NCBI RefSeq assembly: GCF_004366355.1
Contig: NZ_SODV01000001.1
Coordinates: forward strand, 1,364,001 to 1,428,000
Direction: 5' to 3'
Length of the DNA stretch: 64,000 nucleotides
Source: Dinghuibacter silviterrae
Lineage (GTDB): Bacteria > Bacteroidota > Bacteroidia > Chitinophagales > Chitinophagaceae
The translations under genes and the position numbers were made by a program. Positions 53,606 to 62,781 of this stretch are shown here, piece by piece; positions within the stretch are counted from its first letter, which is position 1, and each line of letters begins with the position of its first letter. The notes under the pieces are model-generated. The model searched no databases and was not told the origin of the DNA. It worked only from the letters and a program-made list of their open reading frames with translations.

Positions 53606-54789
53606 TGAGATTTGTATTGACTGCATTATTGACCCTATCCATCGCGGGCGTGTGGGCCCAATCCGGTAATGACGTATTAAACCTGCTGACCCGAAAGGGG
53701 ACGATCACCAAAGAGGAGGCGGACTCGTTGCGCAAGGTGTATACGGACGAGCAACGCAGGAACGACAACCGCCTGGATTCATTTCCGCTGAGGCTGGCGC
53801 GTAACCTGGACCTGAGCGGGTATACGCAGGTGAACTACCTGAATTTCCAGCAAAGCGGCAAGATCAACGGGTTCCAGATAAAAAGGGCCAGGCTGGACTT
53901 CCAGGGGCACTTTTCGAGCAAGTTCGACTACCGGTTGCTGATCGACTTCGTGGGGAACAGCGGGGCGAACGGGAGCGCGCCGACGGGGGGTGCCCTGGTA
54001 TCCCCGCTGTTGCTGGACGCGTACATCACGTATAAACCGTTTACATGGCTGAACGTCAAGGCGGGACAACAACTGGTGCAGTTCTCGCTGGAAAACCTGA
54101 CCGCGGATCGTAACCTGGAGCTGGTCGAGCGTTCCCAGGTGGTGAACGCGCTGGTGGCCCGGAAGGGGGATTCGGGGAACGGCCTGGTGGATTCGATCGG
54201 CAACCAGAACGGGCGTGACTTGGGTGTCCAGGTGAACGGCAGCCTGTTTCCGATCGGGGACCGTCATTTCGTGGACTACTATATCCAGATCCTGAACGGG
54301 GCGGGGATCGATGTTTCGGACAACAACAACGCAAAAGATGTGGACGCCCGGCTGGTGTTTCATCCTATAAAAGCATTGAGCATAGGCGGGAGCTACTATA
54401 ACGGCTACGACCGGTTTACGTCCAGCACTACCAAGGACCAGGGCCGGATTCGCTGGGGCGCGGATGCCGACCTGGAACTCGACCGGTGGAACCTGAAGGG
54501 GGAGTGGCTCCGCGGACAGGAAGGGTATAAAAACGTCACCCTGCATGATGGCTATTACGCGCAGGCGGGGTACTTCCTCATCAAACATACACTCCAGGCG
54601 GTTGCCCGTTACGATGTATACGACGCCAACGTCGACAAAGCGAATTTGACGACGACCTATTATGACTTCGGACTGAACTATTTCTTTAACGTCTGGACGA
54701 AGTTCCAACTCTACTACTCAGCAAGGGCCGAGCAAAATGCGCACGTCGCCAACAATTTGTTCGAAGCACAGTTCCAATTGGCTTTCTAA
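53605..54789 (+). CDS. OprP/OprO-like phosphate-selective porin
   Basis: The protein (394 aa from MRFVLTALL) has a signal peptide (about residues 1-19) and a short helical segment (LLTRKGTITKEEADSLRK), then a beta-rich barrel with many aromatic-alternating strands (SGYTQVNYLNFQQSGKING, ending in an amphipathic strand with terminal Phe). It resembles the OprP/OprO family. It is placed directly before pstS, so it should bring phosphate across the outer membrane. The longer frame from 53536 crosses the hairpin and is rejected. Confidence 0.9.
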   Translation: MRFVLTALLTLSIAGVWAQSGNDVLNLLTRKGTITKEEADSLRKVYTDEQRRNDNRLDSFPLRLARNLDLSGYTQVNYLNFQQSGKINGFQIKRARLDFQGHFSSKFDYRLLIDFVGNSGANGSAPTGGALVSPLLLDAYITYKPFTWLNVKAGQQLVQFSLENLTADRNLELVERSQVVNALVARKGDSGNGLVDSIGNQNGRDLGVQVNGSLFPIGDRHFVDYYIQILNGAGIDVSDNNNAKDVDARLVFHPIKALSIGGSYYNGYDRFTSSTTKDQGRIRWGADADLELDRWNLKGEWLRGQEGYKNVTLHDGYYAQAGYFLIKHTLQAVARYDVYDANVDKANLTTTYYDFGLNYFFNVWTKFQLYYSARAEQNAHVANNLFEAQFQLAF

Positions 54790-54800
54790 AGACGAGCAAT

Positions 54801-55730
54801 ATGCGAAAAACGAAACTGGGCGCCGTGTTGGCAGCGCTGCTGCTGTCCGCCTGCGGCTCCCCACAACAGAACACCAACGCGATCAGCCTGTCGGGTGCCT
54901 TCGCCCTCTACCCCTTGACGGTAAAGTGGGCGGAAGAATACAAAAAGACCCACCCGGACGTCAAAATCGACGTCTCAGCGGGTGGCGCGGGTAAAGGCAT
55001 CACGGACGTTCTTAACGGGGTAACGGACATCGGCCTGGTGTCGAGAAGCCTCACACAAGCGGAGCTGCAGAAGGGTGCCGTGGTGATCCCGGTGACGAGG
55101 GACGCGGTGGTGCCGACGATCAGTGCAGCGAACCCCCTGCTGAAGGATATAGAAATAAAAGGGGTGACGAAGGACGGCTTTTATGGCGTCTTTATCAGCG
55201 GAGCGATCAAAACATGGGGTCAACTGGGCTTTAGCGGGCAGGACCCTGTGCATGTCTATACGCGATCGGATGCGGCAGGTGCCGCCGAGACGTGGGCGGC
55301 TTACCTTGGAAAAAAACAGGATGACCTGAAGGGGACCGCGGTGTTTGGAGACCCGGGGCTGGCACAGGCGGTGCAAAAGGATCCCGGTGGGATCGGGTTT
55401 AACAACATCGCCTTTGTGTACGATCCCCAGACAAAGCAACTGGTAGCGGGTGTCGTCCCCTTGCCCATCGATCAGAATGGCAATGGGAAAATCGACCCGG
55501 AAGAGGCGGTGTATGGGACGCTGGACCAGATCACGGCGGCCATTGCGGCGGGGAAGTATCCGTCGCCCCCGGCCAGGGACCTGTACTTTGTCACCAAGGG
55601 CGTGCCCAATGCCGTGGCAAAGGACTTTATAAAATTTGCCTTGACGGAAGGACAAAAGGATGTAGCCGGAAGCGGCTATATCCTGCTGACCCAGGATAAA
55701 ATCAATGAAGGTTTGAAGAAAATACAATGA
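54801..55730 (+). CDS. pstS: Phosphate ABC transporter substrate-binding protein PstS
   Basis: The protein (309 aa) is a lipoprotein (signal with LLSAC, Cys18) of the PstS type, with ISLSGAFALYPLTVKWAEEY (about 28-47, phosphate-binding SGA loop) and DVSAGGAGKGITDV (about 57-70). It binds inorganic phosphate in the periplasm and delivers it to the PstC-PstA channel. It is 11 nt after the porin gene and overlaps pstC by 4 nt. Confidence 0.93.
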   Translation: MRKTKLGAVLAALLLSACGSPQQNTNAISLSGAFALYPLTVKWAEEYKKTHPDVKIDVSAGGAGKGITDVLNGVTDIGLVSRSLTQAELQKGAVVIPVTRDAVVPTISAANPLLKDIEIKGVTKDGFYGVFISGAIKTWGQLGFSGQDPVHVYTRSDAAGAAETWAAYLGKKQDDLKGTAVFGDPGLAQAVQKDPGGIGFNNIAFVYDPQTKQLVAGVVPLPIDQNGNGKIDPEEAVYGTLDQITAAIAAGKYPSPPARDLYFVTKGVPNAVAKDFIKFALTEGQKDVAGSGYILLTQDKINEGLKKIQ

Positions 55731-56572
55731 GAACCTGGAAGGACAGGCTGATCGGAAACCTTTTTGGCCTGCTCACACTGGCCACGGTCCTGATCGTCGT
55801 GTTGATCGGGGCGGGGTTGTGGTGGAAGTCGGTGCCGATCCTGAGGGATCAGTCGATCGGGCATTTACTCTTCTCGACGGAATGGAAACCTTTTAGCGGT
55901 CACTTCGGTTTCCTCAGTTATATCGTGGGGTCGATCCTGGTGACGGCGATCGCGGTGGGGATCGCGCTTCCGGTGTCGCTGCTGGCGGCCATTTACCTGT
56001 CCGAATTCGCCGACGCGCGGTTCAAAAACATCGTGACGCCGCTAATCGACCTGTTGAGCGGGATCCCGCCCATCATTTATGGGGTGTGGGGTGTGTTGAC
56101 CCTCGTGCCGGCCACGGGTTATTCCGCCCTGACAGGCGGGATCGTCCTGGCGGTGATGATCTTCCCCCTGCTTATCAGCATTCTCCTGGATGTTTTCCGG
56201 ACAGTGCCGCAGGGGCTGAGGGACGCCTCGCTTTCGCTGGGCGCCAATGACTGGGAAACGGCGCGCAAGGTGCTCCTGAAGCGGTCCGCACCAGGTATCC
56301 TGGCGGCGACGATCCTTGCGGTGTCCCGGGCGTTGGGCGAGACGATAGCCGTCCTGATGGTCTGCGGCAATGTGGCGGCGCTGCCGCATTCGGTTTTTGA
56401 CCCGGTCTACCCGTTGCCGGCGCTGATCGCCAATAATTATGGAGATATGATGTCCATACCGTTGTATGACTCGGCGCTGATGTTGTCGGCGCTGGTTTTG
56501 TTCGGGCTGATTTTTGTCTTTAATGCCCTGTCGCGGGTGGTCTTGCACCGCCTGGAAAGGAGGCAGTTTTGA
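55727..56572 (+). CDS. pstC: Phosphate ABC transporter permease PstC
   Basis: PstC (281 aa) is one of the two membrane subunits of the high-affinity phosphate importer. About six transmembrane helices are predicted, and the cytoplasmic coupling motif is visible (LSLGANDWETARKVLLKRSAPGI, about residues 169-191). The ATG at 55727 overlaps the pstS stop (ATGA). Its own stop overlaps the pstA start by 4 nt. Confidence 0.93.
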   Translation: MRTWKDRLIGNLFGLLTLATVLIVVLIGAGLWWKSVPILRDQSIGHLLFSTEWKPFSGHFGFLSYIVGSILVTAIAVGIALPVSLLAAIYLSEFADARFKNIVTPLIDLLSGIPPIIYGVWGVLTLVPATGYSALTGGIVLAVMIFPLLISILLDVFRTVPQGLRDASLSLGANDWETARKVLLKRSAPGILAATILAVSRALGETIAVLMVCGNVAALPHSVFDPVYPLPALIANNYGDMMSIPLYDSALMLSALVLFGLIFVFNALSRVVLHRLERRQF

Positions 56573-57402
56573 ACCGCAAAAGACGAATTGAAGCCGCAGT
56601 CTTCCGCGGCCTGATGCTGGCCTCCCTGGTCCTGATCACGGGCAGCCTGGCCGCCCTCTTGTGGAGCGTGGTGTCCAGGGGGATCAGGGCGCTCAGTTGG
56701 AGCATGGTGTCCCAGATCCCCGGCGGCGGGTTCTACCTGGGGAAGGGGGGAGGCATTCTGAATGCCATTCTGGGGTCGGTCTACATCAGTCTGGGGTCGG
56801 TGGTCCTCGGACTCGGCATCAGTATACCGGTGGTCCTTTACCTGAATGCCTATCAAACCAAAAGAACGTGGCTAGCCGGGGGAGTAAGAATGACATTCGA
56901 CGTCCTTTTTGGCATTCCCTCCATCGTGTATGGCGCCTTTGGGTTTACCATTATGGTCGCCCTGGGGCTAAGGACTTCCCTGCTGGCCGGTATCGTCACG
57001 GTGACCCTGATGATCATACCCATCCTGGCCCGGGCGATGGACGAAGTCGTGCGGCTGGCGCCACCGGAGCTGTCGGACGCGACCTATTCCCTGGGCGCCA
57101 CGCGTTGGGAAACGGCAAAAGTCCTTTTAAAACAGTCCAGGGCGGGTGTCCTGACGGCGGTCCTGCTGGCGTTTGGCCGGGCCATCGGCGACGCCGCCAC
57201 GGTGCTGTTCACGGCAGGGTATACCGACAGCCTTCCCGGGTCGCTGAGGGAGCCGGCGGCGACCTTGCCTTTGGCTATTTTTTTCCAACTATCTTCCCCG
57301 CTCCAGGCTGTACAAGACAGGGCTTATGCAGCAGCGGTGATCCTGACAATCATCGTACTGGCTATCAGTCTGGGGTCCAAATATGTAAAACAACGTCTAT
57401 GA
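56569..57402 (+). CDS. pstA: Phosphate ABC transporter permease PstA
   Basis: PstA (277 aa) is the second membrane subunit. It starts with TTG at 56569, supported by a strong Shine-Dalgarno (GGAAAGGAGG at 56554-56563) 5 nt upstream and by the 4-nt overlap with pstC (TTGA). About six transmembrane helices are predicted, with the coupling motif YSLGATRWETAKVLLKQ (about residues 172-188). Its stop overlaps the pstB ATG by 4 nt. Confidence 0.92.
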   Translation: MNRKRRIEAAVFRGLMLASLVLITGSLAALLWSVVSRGIRALSWSMVSQIPGGGFYLGKGGGILNAILGSVYISLGSVVLGLGISIPVVLYLNAYQTKRTWLAGGVRMTFDVLFGIPSIVYGAFGFTIMVALGLRTSLLAGIVTVTLMIIPILARAMDEVVRLAPPELSDATYSLGATRWETAKVLLKQSRAGVLTAVLLAFGRAIGDAATVLFTAGYTDSLPGSLREPAATLPLAIFFQLSSPLQAVQDRAYAAAVILTIIVLAISLGSKYVKQRL

Positions 57403-58190
57403 TCGGGACCGCACCCCTCCAGCGCAAAGTCGCCCAATCCACGCATGTCAGCGTACAAAACCTGAACGTGCACATTGACGGACGGCATATCCTGAAAAAT
57501 GTCTCGATCGATATTCCCGACAAAGGCATTACTTCTTTTATCGGCCCTTCGGGTTGTGGGAAAACGACGCTTCTAAGGGCGCTTAACCGGCTGCTGGACC
57601 GGCAACCGAAAACAGAAGTCAGCGGACAAGTGCTGTTGGACGGGCAAGACATTTACGGGCCCGGGGTAGAGGTAACAGACATGCGCCGCAAGATGGGGCT
57701 TTTGTCCCAACGGCCGTTTCCGCTCCCGATGAGTATCTACGACAACATTGCGTATGGGCCAAAAATCCACGGACAGCGGAACAAAAAAGAGCTGGATGCC
57801 CTGGTGGAGCACTACCTGCGGGAGACGGCCCTTTGGGATGAGGTCAAGGACCGGCTGGGTGCATCCCCGGCCACGTTGTCGATCGGCCAGCAGCAGCGCC
57901 TGTGTCTGGCCCGCGGGCTGGCGGTGGAACCGGAAATCATATTGGGGGACGAACCCACCAGCGCGCTGGACCCTGTGTCCACCCAAAGGATAGAGGAGCT
58001 TTTCCTCCGGCTGAAGGACCGGTATACGATCGTCCTGGTGACGCATATCCTCCGGCAGGCCCGGCGTTTGTCGGACACCATCGTTTTCCTGTACATGGGG
58101 GAGATCATCGAATATGGGCCGGCGGAGGAGGTTTTGCTCCATCCGAGGGAACCCCTGACCCGGGAATACGTGAAAGGGTTTATCAGTTGA
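57399..58190 (+). CDS. pstB: Phosphate ABC transporter ATP-binding protein PstB
   Basis: PstB (263 aa) powers the phosphate importer. It shows Walker A GPSGCGKTT (about 50-58), Walker B with the catalytic Glu in EIILGDEPTSALDPVS (about 182-197) and, in place of the usual LSGGQ signature, TLSIGQQQRLCLARGLA (about 162-178), so LSIGQ replaces LSGGQ. The ATG at 57399 overlaps pstA (ATGA). No phoU follows; the next gene is unrelated. Confidence 0.94.
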   Translation: MIGTAPLQRKVAQSTHVSVQNLNVHIDGRHILKNVSIDIPDKGITSFIGPSGCGKTTLLRALNRLLDRQPKTEVSGQVLLDGQDIYGPGVEVTDMRRKMGLLSQRPFPLPMSIYDNIAYGPKIHGQRNKKELDALVEHYLRETALWDEVKDRLGASPATLSIGQQQRLCLARGLAVEPEIILGDEPTSALDPVSTQRIEELFLRLKDRYTIVLVTHILRQARRLSDTIVFLYMGEIIEYGPAEEVLLHPREPLTREYVKGFIS

Positions 58191-58225
58191 AAGCCGTACC
58201 TTCCCCTCCCAAACATGGAGTTGGT

Positions 58226-60610
58226 ATGCACAAACGGATCATTAGAAAGGTTGCCGTACTCGGGAGCGGCGTCATGGGCAGCCGCATCGCCTGTCACTTT
58301 GCCGGTATCGGCGTCCCGGTCTTGCTGCTGGACATAGCCCCCACCGCCCTTACACCGGAAGAACAAGCCAAGGGGTTGACCCTCGACAAGGTGAAGAACC
58401 GCATCGTCAACAGCGCTCTTGAAGCGACGCTCAAAGCAAATCCAAGCCCGGTCTATACCAAAGAGGCGGTGACGCTGATCAAAACAGGCAACTTCGAGGA
58501 CAACCTCAAAGAAGTCGCCGGAGCCGATTGGATCATCGAAGTCGTGGTGGAGCGGTTGGACATAAAACAAACATTATACGAAAAGGTAGAACAGTTCCGG
58601 AAACCCGGTACGCTCATCACCTCCAATACGTCCGGCATTCCCATCCACCTGCTGGCGCAGGGAAGAAGCGAAGACTTCAAAAAACACTTCTGCGGCACCC
58701 ACTTTTTCAACCCGCCCCGCTACCTGCGGCTGCTGGAGATCATACCCACCCCTGACACCGACCCGGAAGTCACGAACTTCCTCACGGAATACGGGGACGT
58801 TTACTTAGGCAAAACCACCGTGCTTTGTAAAGACACGCCCGCGTTTATCGCCAACCGCATCGGCGTGTATGGGATCATGGCGATCTTTCACCTGATGGAG
58901 AAACTGGGGCTGGACATAGACACGGTGGACGCGCTCACGGGTCCCGTCATCGGGCGCCCGAAATCCGCCACCTTCCGGACCGCGGACGTGGTCGGTATCG
59001 ATACCCTGGTCAATGTGGCGAAGGGCGTGGCCGAACACTGTCCGAAGGACGAAGCCAGGGCCGTTTTCGAGATCCCGGCCTGGCTGCAAAAGATGGTGGA
59101 CAATAAATGGCTGGGGGACAAAACCAAACAAGGGTTCTTTAAAAAGATCAAGAACGAGAAGGGCGAAAGTGAAATCCTGACGCTCGACCTGAAGACCTTT
59201 GAATACGGCCCCCGTCAAAAACCAAAATTCGCCACCCTTGAAACGGCCAAACCCATCGACGACCTGCGCAAGAGACTTGTCGCGCTGGTCAAGGGAACGG
59301 ACAAGGCCGGGGAGTTTTACCGGCATTTTCACTATGGCCTGTTTGCCTATATTTCCCACCGGCTGCCTGAGATTTCCGATGAGCTTTACCGGATCGACGA
59401 CGCGATGATGGCGGGTTTTGGCTGGGAGATCGGGGCCTTCGAGAGCTGGGATGTTCTTGGCGTGCAGACAACCATCAACGAGATGAAGAAGGCGGGCTAC
59501 GCGCCCGCGGCCTGGGTAGAAAATGTCGACACGTTCTATAAGGTAGAAAACGGGAAGCGCCTTTTTTACGACATCGCCACAAAGACCTACAAGCCCATCC
59601 CCGGCGCGGAGTCTTTTATCGTCCTGCGCAACTTCGAACAACAAACCGTTTGGAGCAACAGCGCCTGCCGGTTGTATCACCTGGGGGACGACGTACTGGG
59701 CCTGGAATGGAGCACCAAAATGAACTCGATTGGCGGTGAAGTGATCGAGGGTATTCAAAAGTCTATCGCGCTTGCCGAAGAAAAATACAAGGGACTGGTC
59801 ATCGCCAACGAAGGGCCCAACTTCAGCGTGGGCGCCAACGTGGGGATGATCTTTATGCTGGCGGTGGAACAGGACTTCGACGAGCTGGACCTGGCGATCC
59901 GCACTTTTCAGAATACGGTCATGCGGGTACGCCACAGCGGCATCCCGGTGGTGATCGCCCCCCACGGCATGACGCTGGGCGGGGGTTGTGAAATGAGCCT
60001 TCACGCCGACAAGGTCTGCGCTTCGGCGGAAACCTATATCGGGCTGGTGGAACTGGGGGTGGGACTGATCCCCGGGGGCGGGGGAAGCAAGGAGTTTGCC
60101 CTCCGGGCCTCGGATGATATGCACGAAGACGAACCGGAAACCATTACCCTCAAAAACCGGTTCTTTACCATCGGTACCGCCAAAGTATCCACTTCCGCCC
60201 AGGAAGCCTACGGGCTGGGCATCCTCCGCAAAGGACACGACGAGGTCGTCATGAACCAGGGGCGGCGGATCAGCGAAGCCAAAAGGGCGGTCCTGGACCT
60301 GTATGACGCAGGGTATACGACCCCCGCACCCCGCAAAGACATCAAGGTCCTTGGGAAGATGGGGTTGGGCATGTTGTACACCGGGATCAACGGCATGTTC
60401 CGGGGCAATTATATCAGCGAGCACGACGTCAAAATCGCCCACAAACTCGCCTGGGTCATGTGCGGGGGCGATCTTAGCGAACCGACCCTGGTCAGCGAAC
60501 AATACCTCCTGGACCTGGAAAGGGAAGCATTCCTAAGTCTTGCCGGGGAAAAGAAAACCCTGGAGCGGTTGCAATCCGTGCTGAAAGGAGGCAAACCGGT
60601 GCGGAATTGA
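58226..60610 (+). CDS. 3-hydroxyacyl-CoA dehydrogenase/enoyl-CoA hydratase (FadN type)
   Basis: The protein (794 aa) joins an N-terminal 3-hydroxyacyl-CoA dehydrogenase (NAD-binding VAVLGSGVMGSRIACHFAGIG, about 9-29, and FCGTHFFNPPRYL, about 154-166) with a C-terminal enoyl-CoA hydratase-like domain (PHGMTLGGGCEMSLHAD, about 579-595). The domain order is the reverse of FadB, as in the Bacillus FadN. It acts in fatty-acid beta-oxidation in the cytosol. The start at 58226 is fixed by the NAD-binding motif; the frame opens further to 57902 inside pstB. Confidence 0.93.
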   Translation: MHKRIIRKVAVLGSGVMGSRIACHFAGIGVPVLLLDIAPTALTPEEQAKGLTLDKVKNRIVNSALEATLKANPSPVYTKEAVTLIKTGNFEDNLKEVAGADWIIEVVVERLDIKQTLYEKVEQFRKPGTLITSNTSGIPIHLLAQGRSEDFKKHFCGTHFFNPPRYLRLLEIIPTPDTDPEVTNFLTEYGDVYLGKTTVLCKDTPAFIANRIGVYGIMAIFHLMEKLGLDIDTVDALTGPVIGRPKSATFRTADVVGIDTLVNVAKGVAEHCPKDEARAVFEIPAWLQKMVDNKWLGDKTKQGFFKKIKNEKGESEILTLDLKTFEYGPRQKPKFATLETAKPIDDLRKRLVALVKGTDKAGEFYRHFHYGLFAYISHRLPEISDELYRIDDAMMAGFGWEIGAFESWDVLGVQTTINEMKKAGYAPAAWVENVDTFYKVENGKRLFYDIATKTYKPIPGAESFIVLRNFEQQTVWSNSACRLYHLGDDVLGLEWSTKMNSIGGEVIEGIQKSIALAEEKYKGLVIANEGPNFSVGANVGMIFMLAVEQDFDELDLAIRTFQNTVMRVRHSGIPVVIAPHGMTLGGGCEMSLHADKVCASAETYIGLVELGVGLIPGGGGSKEFALRASDDMHEDEPETITLKNRFFTIGTAKVSTSAQEAYGLGILRKGHDEVVMNQGRRISEAKRAVLDLYDAGYTTPAPRKDIKVLGKMGLGMLYTGINGMFRGNYISEHDVKIAHKLAWVMCGGDLSEPTLVSEQYLLDLEREAFLSLAGEKKTLERLQSVLKGGKPVRN

Positions 60611-60641
60611 GCTACCTTCATTTACGTAAACATCGAGAGAC

Positions 60642-61742
60642 ATGAACAAAAGGATTCTACCGCTGGCCGGCCTTCTTTTGGCGGCAGCTTGTCACAATAC
60701 CCCGAAAGACGCCTATACCCTGACCGGCACCCTGACCGGGATCGACAGCGGGTGGGCGCAATTGCGCTACCCAAAGACGGACAGCACGGGGATGGTTACG
60801 GACTCGGCCAAGATCGTGGCCGGTAAGTTTACATTTCAAGGCGTGGCCGCCGAGCCTATGTTTTGTTACCTCATGGTCAAAGGCGGTTCTTATCCCGCCC
60901 GGTTTTTTCTTGAACCCGGTACGACGACCCTCACCGGCGCGGTGGATTCCCTGGGGACCGCCAAGATCAGCGGAGGCGCCACCGAAACCGAGTACCAGAC
61001 ATTTAAGGAAGACTCGAAAACATTCGACGACAGGGAAGCCTCGCTGGATTCCGCATACGAAGCTTCTCAGGGCAACAAAGCCATCATCGACAGCGTACAA
61101 AAGGCCTACGAGGTCATCGAGAAATCACGGGAGTCTTTTGTCAACCAATACATCAAAGCGCATCCCGCTTCCTTTGTCAGCGCCTACCAGATGCGCGACC
61201 GTTATTCCTATAACCCGGACGTGGCGCCCTTCGACAGTGCCTACAGCGGCCTGGACGAAAAGGTAAAACAGTCTTACATCGGCCGCGTGCTGGACAGCAT
61301 GCTGGTCACCGCCCAAAAAACGGACGTAGGACAACCCGCCCCGGATTTTACCCTAAATGATACGGCCGGTAAACCCGTCCGTTTGTCGGACTACAACAAA
61401 GGCAAGGTCGTGCTGGTCGATTTCTGGGCCAGCTGGTGCGGTCCCTGCCGGGGGGAAAATCCTAACGTCGTCAAGGCCTACACGACCTATAGCCCGAAAG
61501 GCTTTACGGTGTTGGGGGTTTCTTTGGACGACAAAAGGGAACCCTGGGTAAAGGCCATTGGCGATGACAAGCTGGCGTGGACGCATGTCTCCGACCTCAA
61601 GGGTTGGTCCAGCAGCGTGGCCGCCCTGTACGGCATCCGCGGTATCCCCATGAACTTCCTCCTGGACAAGGACGGCAAGATCATCGGCAAGGGGTTGCGG
61701 GGCGATGCGCTGGAAAAGAAGCTGGCTAGCGTCTTACAATAA
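60642..61742 (+). CDS. TlpA-like thiol-disulfide oxidoreductase lipoprotein with DUF4369 domain
   Basis: The protein (366 aa) has a lipoprotein signal (LLAAAC, Cys17), an N-terminal DUF4369-like domain (about 25-115), a helical linker (about 120-195) and a thioredoxin-fold C-terminal domain with the CxxC active site in WASWCGPCRGEN (about 263-274). It would reduce or oxidise periplasmic or surface protein thiols. It is convergent with the epimerase, whose end overlaps by 17 nt. The DUF4369-thioredoxin combination is typical of Bacteroidota. Confidence 0.92.
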   Translation: MNKRILPLAGLLLAAACHNTPKDAYTLTGTLTGIDSGWAQLRYPKTDSTGMVTDSAKIVAGKFTFQGVAAEPMFCYLMVKGGSYPARFFLEPGTTTLTGAVDSLGTAKISGGATETEYQTFKEDSKTFDDREASLDSAYEASQGNKAIIDSVQKAYEVIEKSRESFVNQYIKAHPASFVSAYQMRDRYSYNPDVAPFDSAYSGLDEKVKQSYIGRVLDSMLVTAQKTDVGQPAPDFTLNDTAGKPVRLSDYNKGKVVLVDFWASWCGPCRGENPNVVKAYTTYSPKGFTVLGVSLDDKREPWVKAIGDDKLAWTHVSDLKGWSSSVAALYGIRGIPMNFLLDKDGKIIGKGLRGDALEKKLASVLQ

Positions 61743-62712
61743 GGTCGTTAACGGCTGCTTCTATGCTGGGAAAAATAAACTGAAATCCCTCTTTCCTGAT
61801 ACGATGAGCGTCGACGGTGCAACTCTTCAGCACTTCGACGCTCATTTCGCCTAAGGCAATCTTTAGCAGGAAGGCAGGTACATGGACGGGGATAAAGAAT
61901 TTACCCCTCAGCCCCCGGGCCAGCGCGAGCATCAGCGTTTTATTGGACACCGGCGACGGCGCTACGGCATTGTAGATCCCTTCCATCGACGGATCCTCGA
62001 TGGCTTGCACGTACAAGCGGCAGAGGTCGGCAATATGTATCCAACTGATCATTTGACCGCCGCCGCCCAGGATGGCGGCAATGCCGGCTCGCAAAGGGGC
62101 GGCAAATGAGGGGAAAGCGCCCCCTTCCCGCGCGAGCACGATGCCGGTGCGAAGGGTAACCCTTCGTTTCCCCATCGTCGTTAACGGGGCGAGACTTTCT
62201 TCCCAGGCTTTGCAGGTGCTGCCCAGGAAGTCTTCGGCAGCTGGGTCCGTTTCAACGAAGGGCCGGGGACCTGAGCCGCCCGCGCGGCGGCTGCGCCCGC
62301 TCGTGCCACCGCCGCGCTCGTCCGCATCGGGTCCGTACCAACCTATGGCCGAGGCGGCGATCACGGCCTTCACCCGGTTTGGGTGCTGCCGCAGCACCTC
62401 CACGATCAGCGCCCCCGAAACGGTACGGCTCCGGACGATTTCCTGTTTCCGCCGTTTTGTCCAGCGGCCCTTTGCGACATTGGCTCCTGCCAGGTGTATG
62501 ATGTAGTCCGTGTGAGGCAACACTTCTGCGGGAAATTGTCCGGTCCGGATGTTCCAGAGCGCGTAGGACAAAGGCGCAGATGCGTCCCAGGCCGGGACGT
62601 TTTTTACCGGCTGCCGCGTGAGCAAGACAACCTGGTGCCCCCTCTTCCCAAGCGCCTGTGACAGCGCTTTGCCGATCAACCCGGTTCCTCCGGTAATCAT
62701 CACCGTAGCCAT
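61726..62712 (-). CDS. TIGR01777 family NAD(P)-dependent epimerase
   Basis: The protein (328 aa) is an extended SDR of the TIGR01777 (YfcH-like) family, with the NAD(P) motif GGTGLIGKAL (8-17), HLAGANVAKGRW (about 73-84) and YGPDAD (about 127-132). The catalytic Ser and Tyr region lies near SAIGWYG. An Arg/Gly/Ser-rich insert (about residues 133-152) sits directly after this motif where the family normally has a short loop. The C-terminal DUF1731-like part (VPAFLLKIALGEMSVEVL) is present. Substrate unknown. Its 3' end overlaps the TlpA-like gene by 17 nt. Confidence 0.9.
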   Translation of the reverse strand: MATVMITGGTGLIGKALSQALGKRGHQVVLLTRQPVKNVPAWDASAPLSYALWNIRTGQFPAEVLPHTDYIIHLAGANVAKGRWTKRRKQEIVRSRTVSGALIVEVLRQHPNRVKAVIAASAIGWYGPDADERGGGTSGRSRRAGGSGPRPFVETDPAAEDFLGSTCKAWEESLAPLTTMGKRRVTLRTGIVLAREGGAFPSFAAPLRAGIAAILGGGGQMISWIHIADLCRLYVQAIEDPSMEGIYNAVAPSPVSNKTLMLALARGLRGKFFIPVHVPAFLLKIALGEMSVEVLKSCTVDAHRIRKEGFQFIFPSIEAAVNDLIVRR

Positions 62713-62781
62713 ACTAATGTTTCATTTTTAACGTTTCGGGAGAGAGGGGAAATTAGTACTTTTATTTCAAGTTTATCGTCT

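Noticed and set aside
57902-58225. Extension of the FadN-type gene into pstB
   Set aside because: The added residues are out of frame with pstB and lack homology; the NAD-binding motif begins right after the ATG at 58226.
58805-60502. 565-codon minus-strand open frame
   Set aside because: It is antisense to the FadN-type gene, whose motifs are unmistakable; long antisense frames are expected at this GC content.
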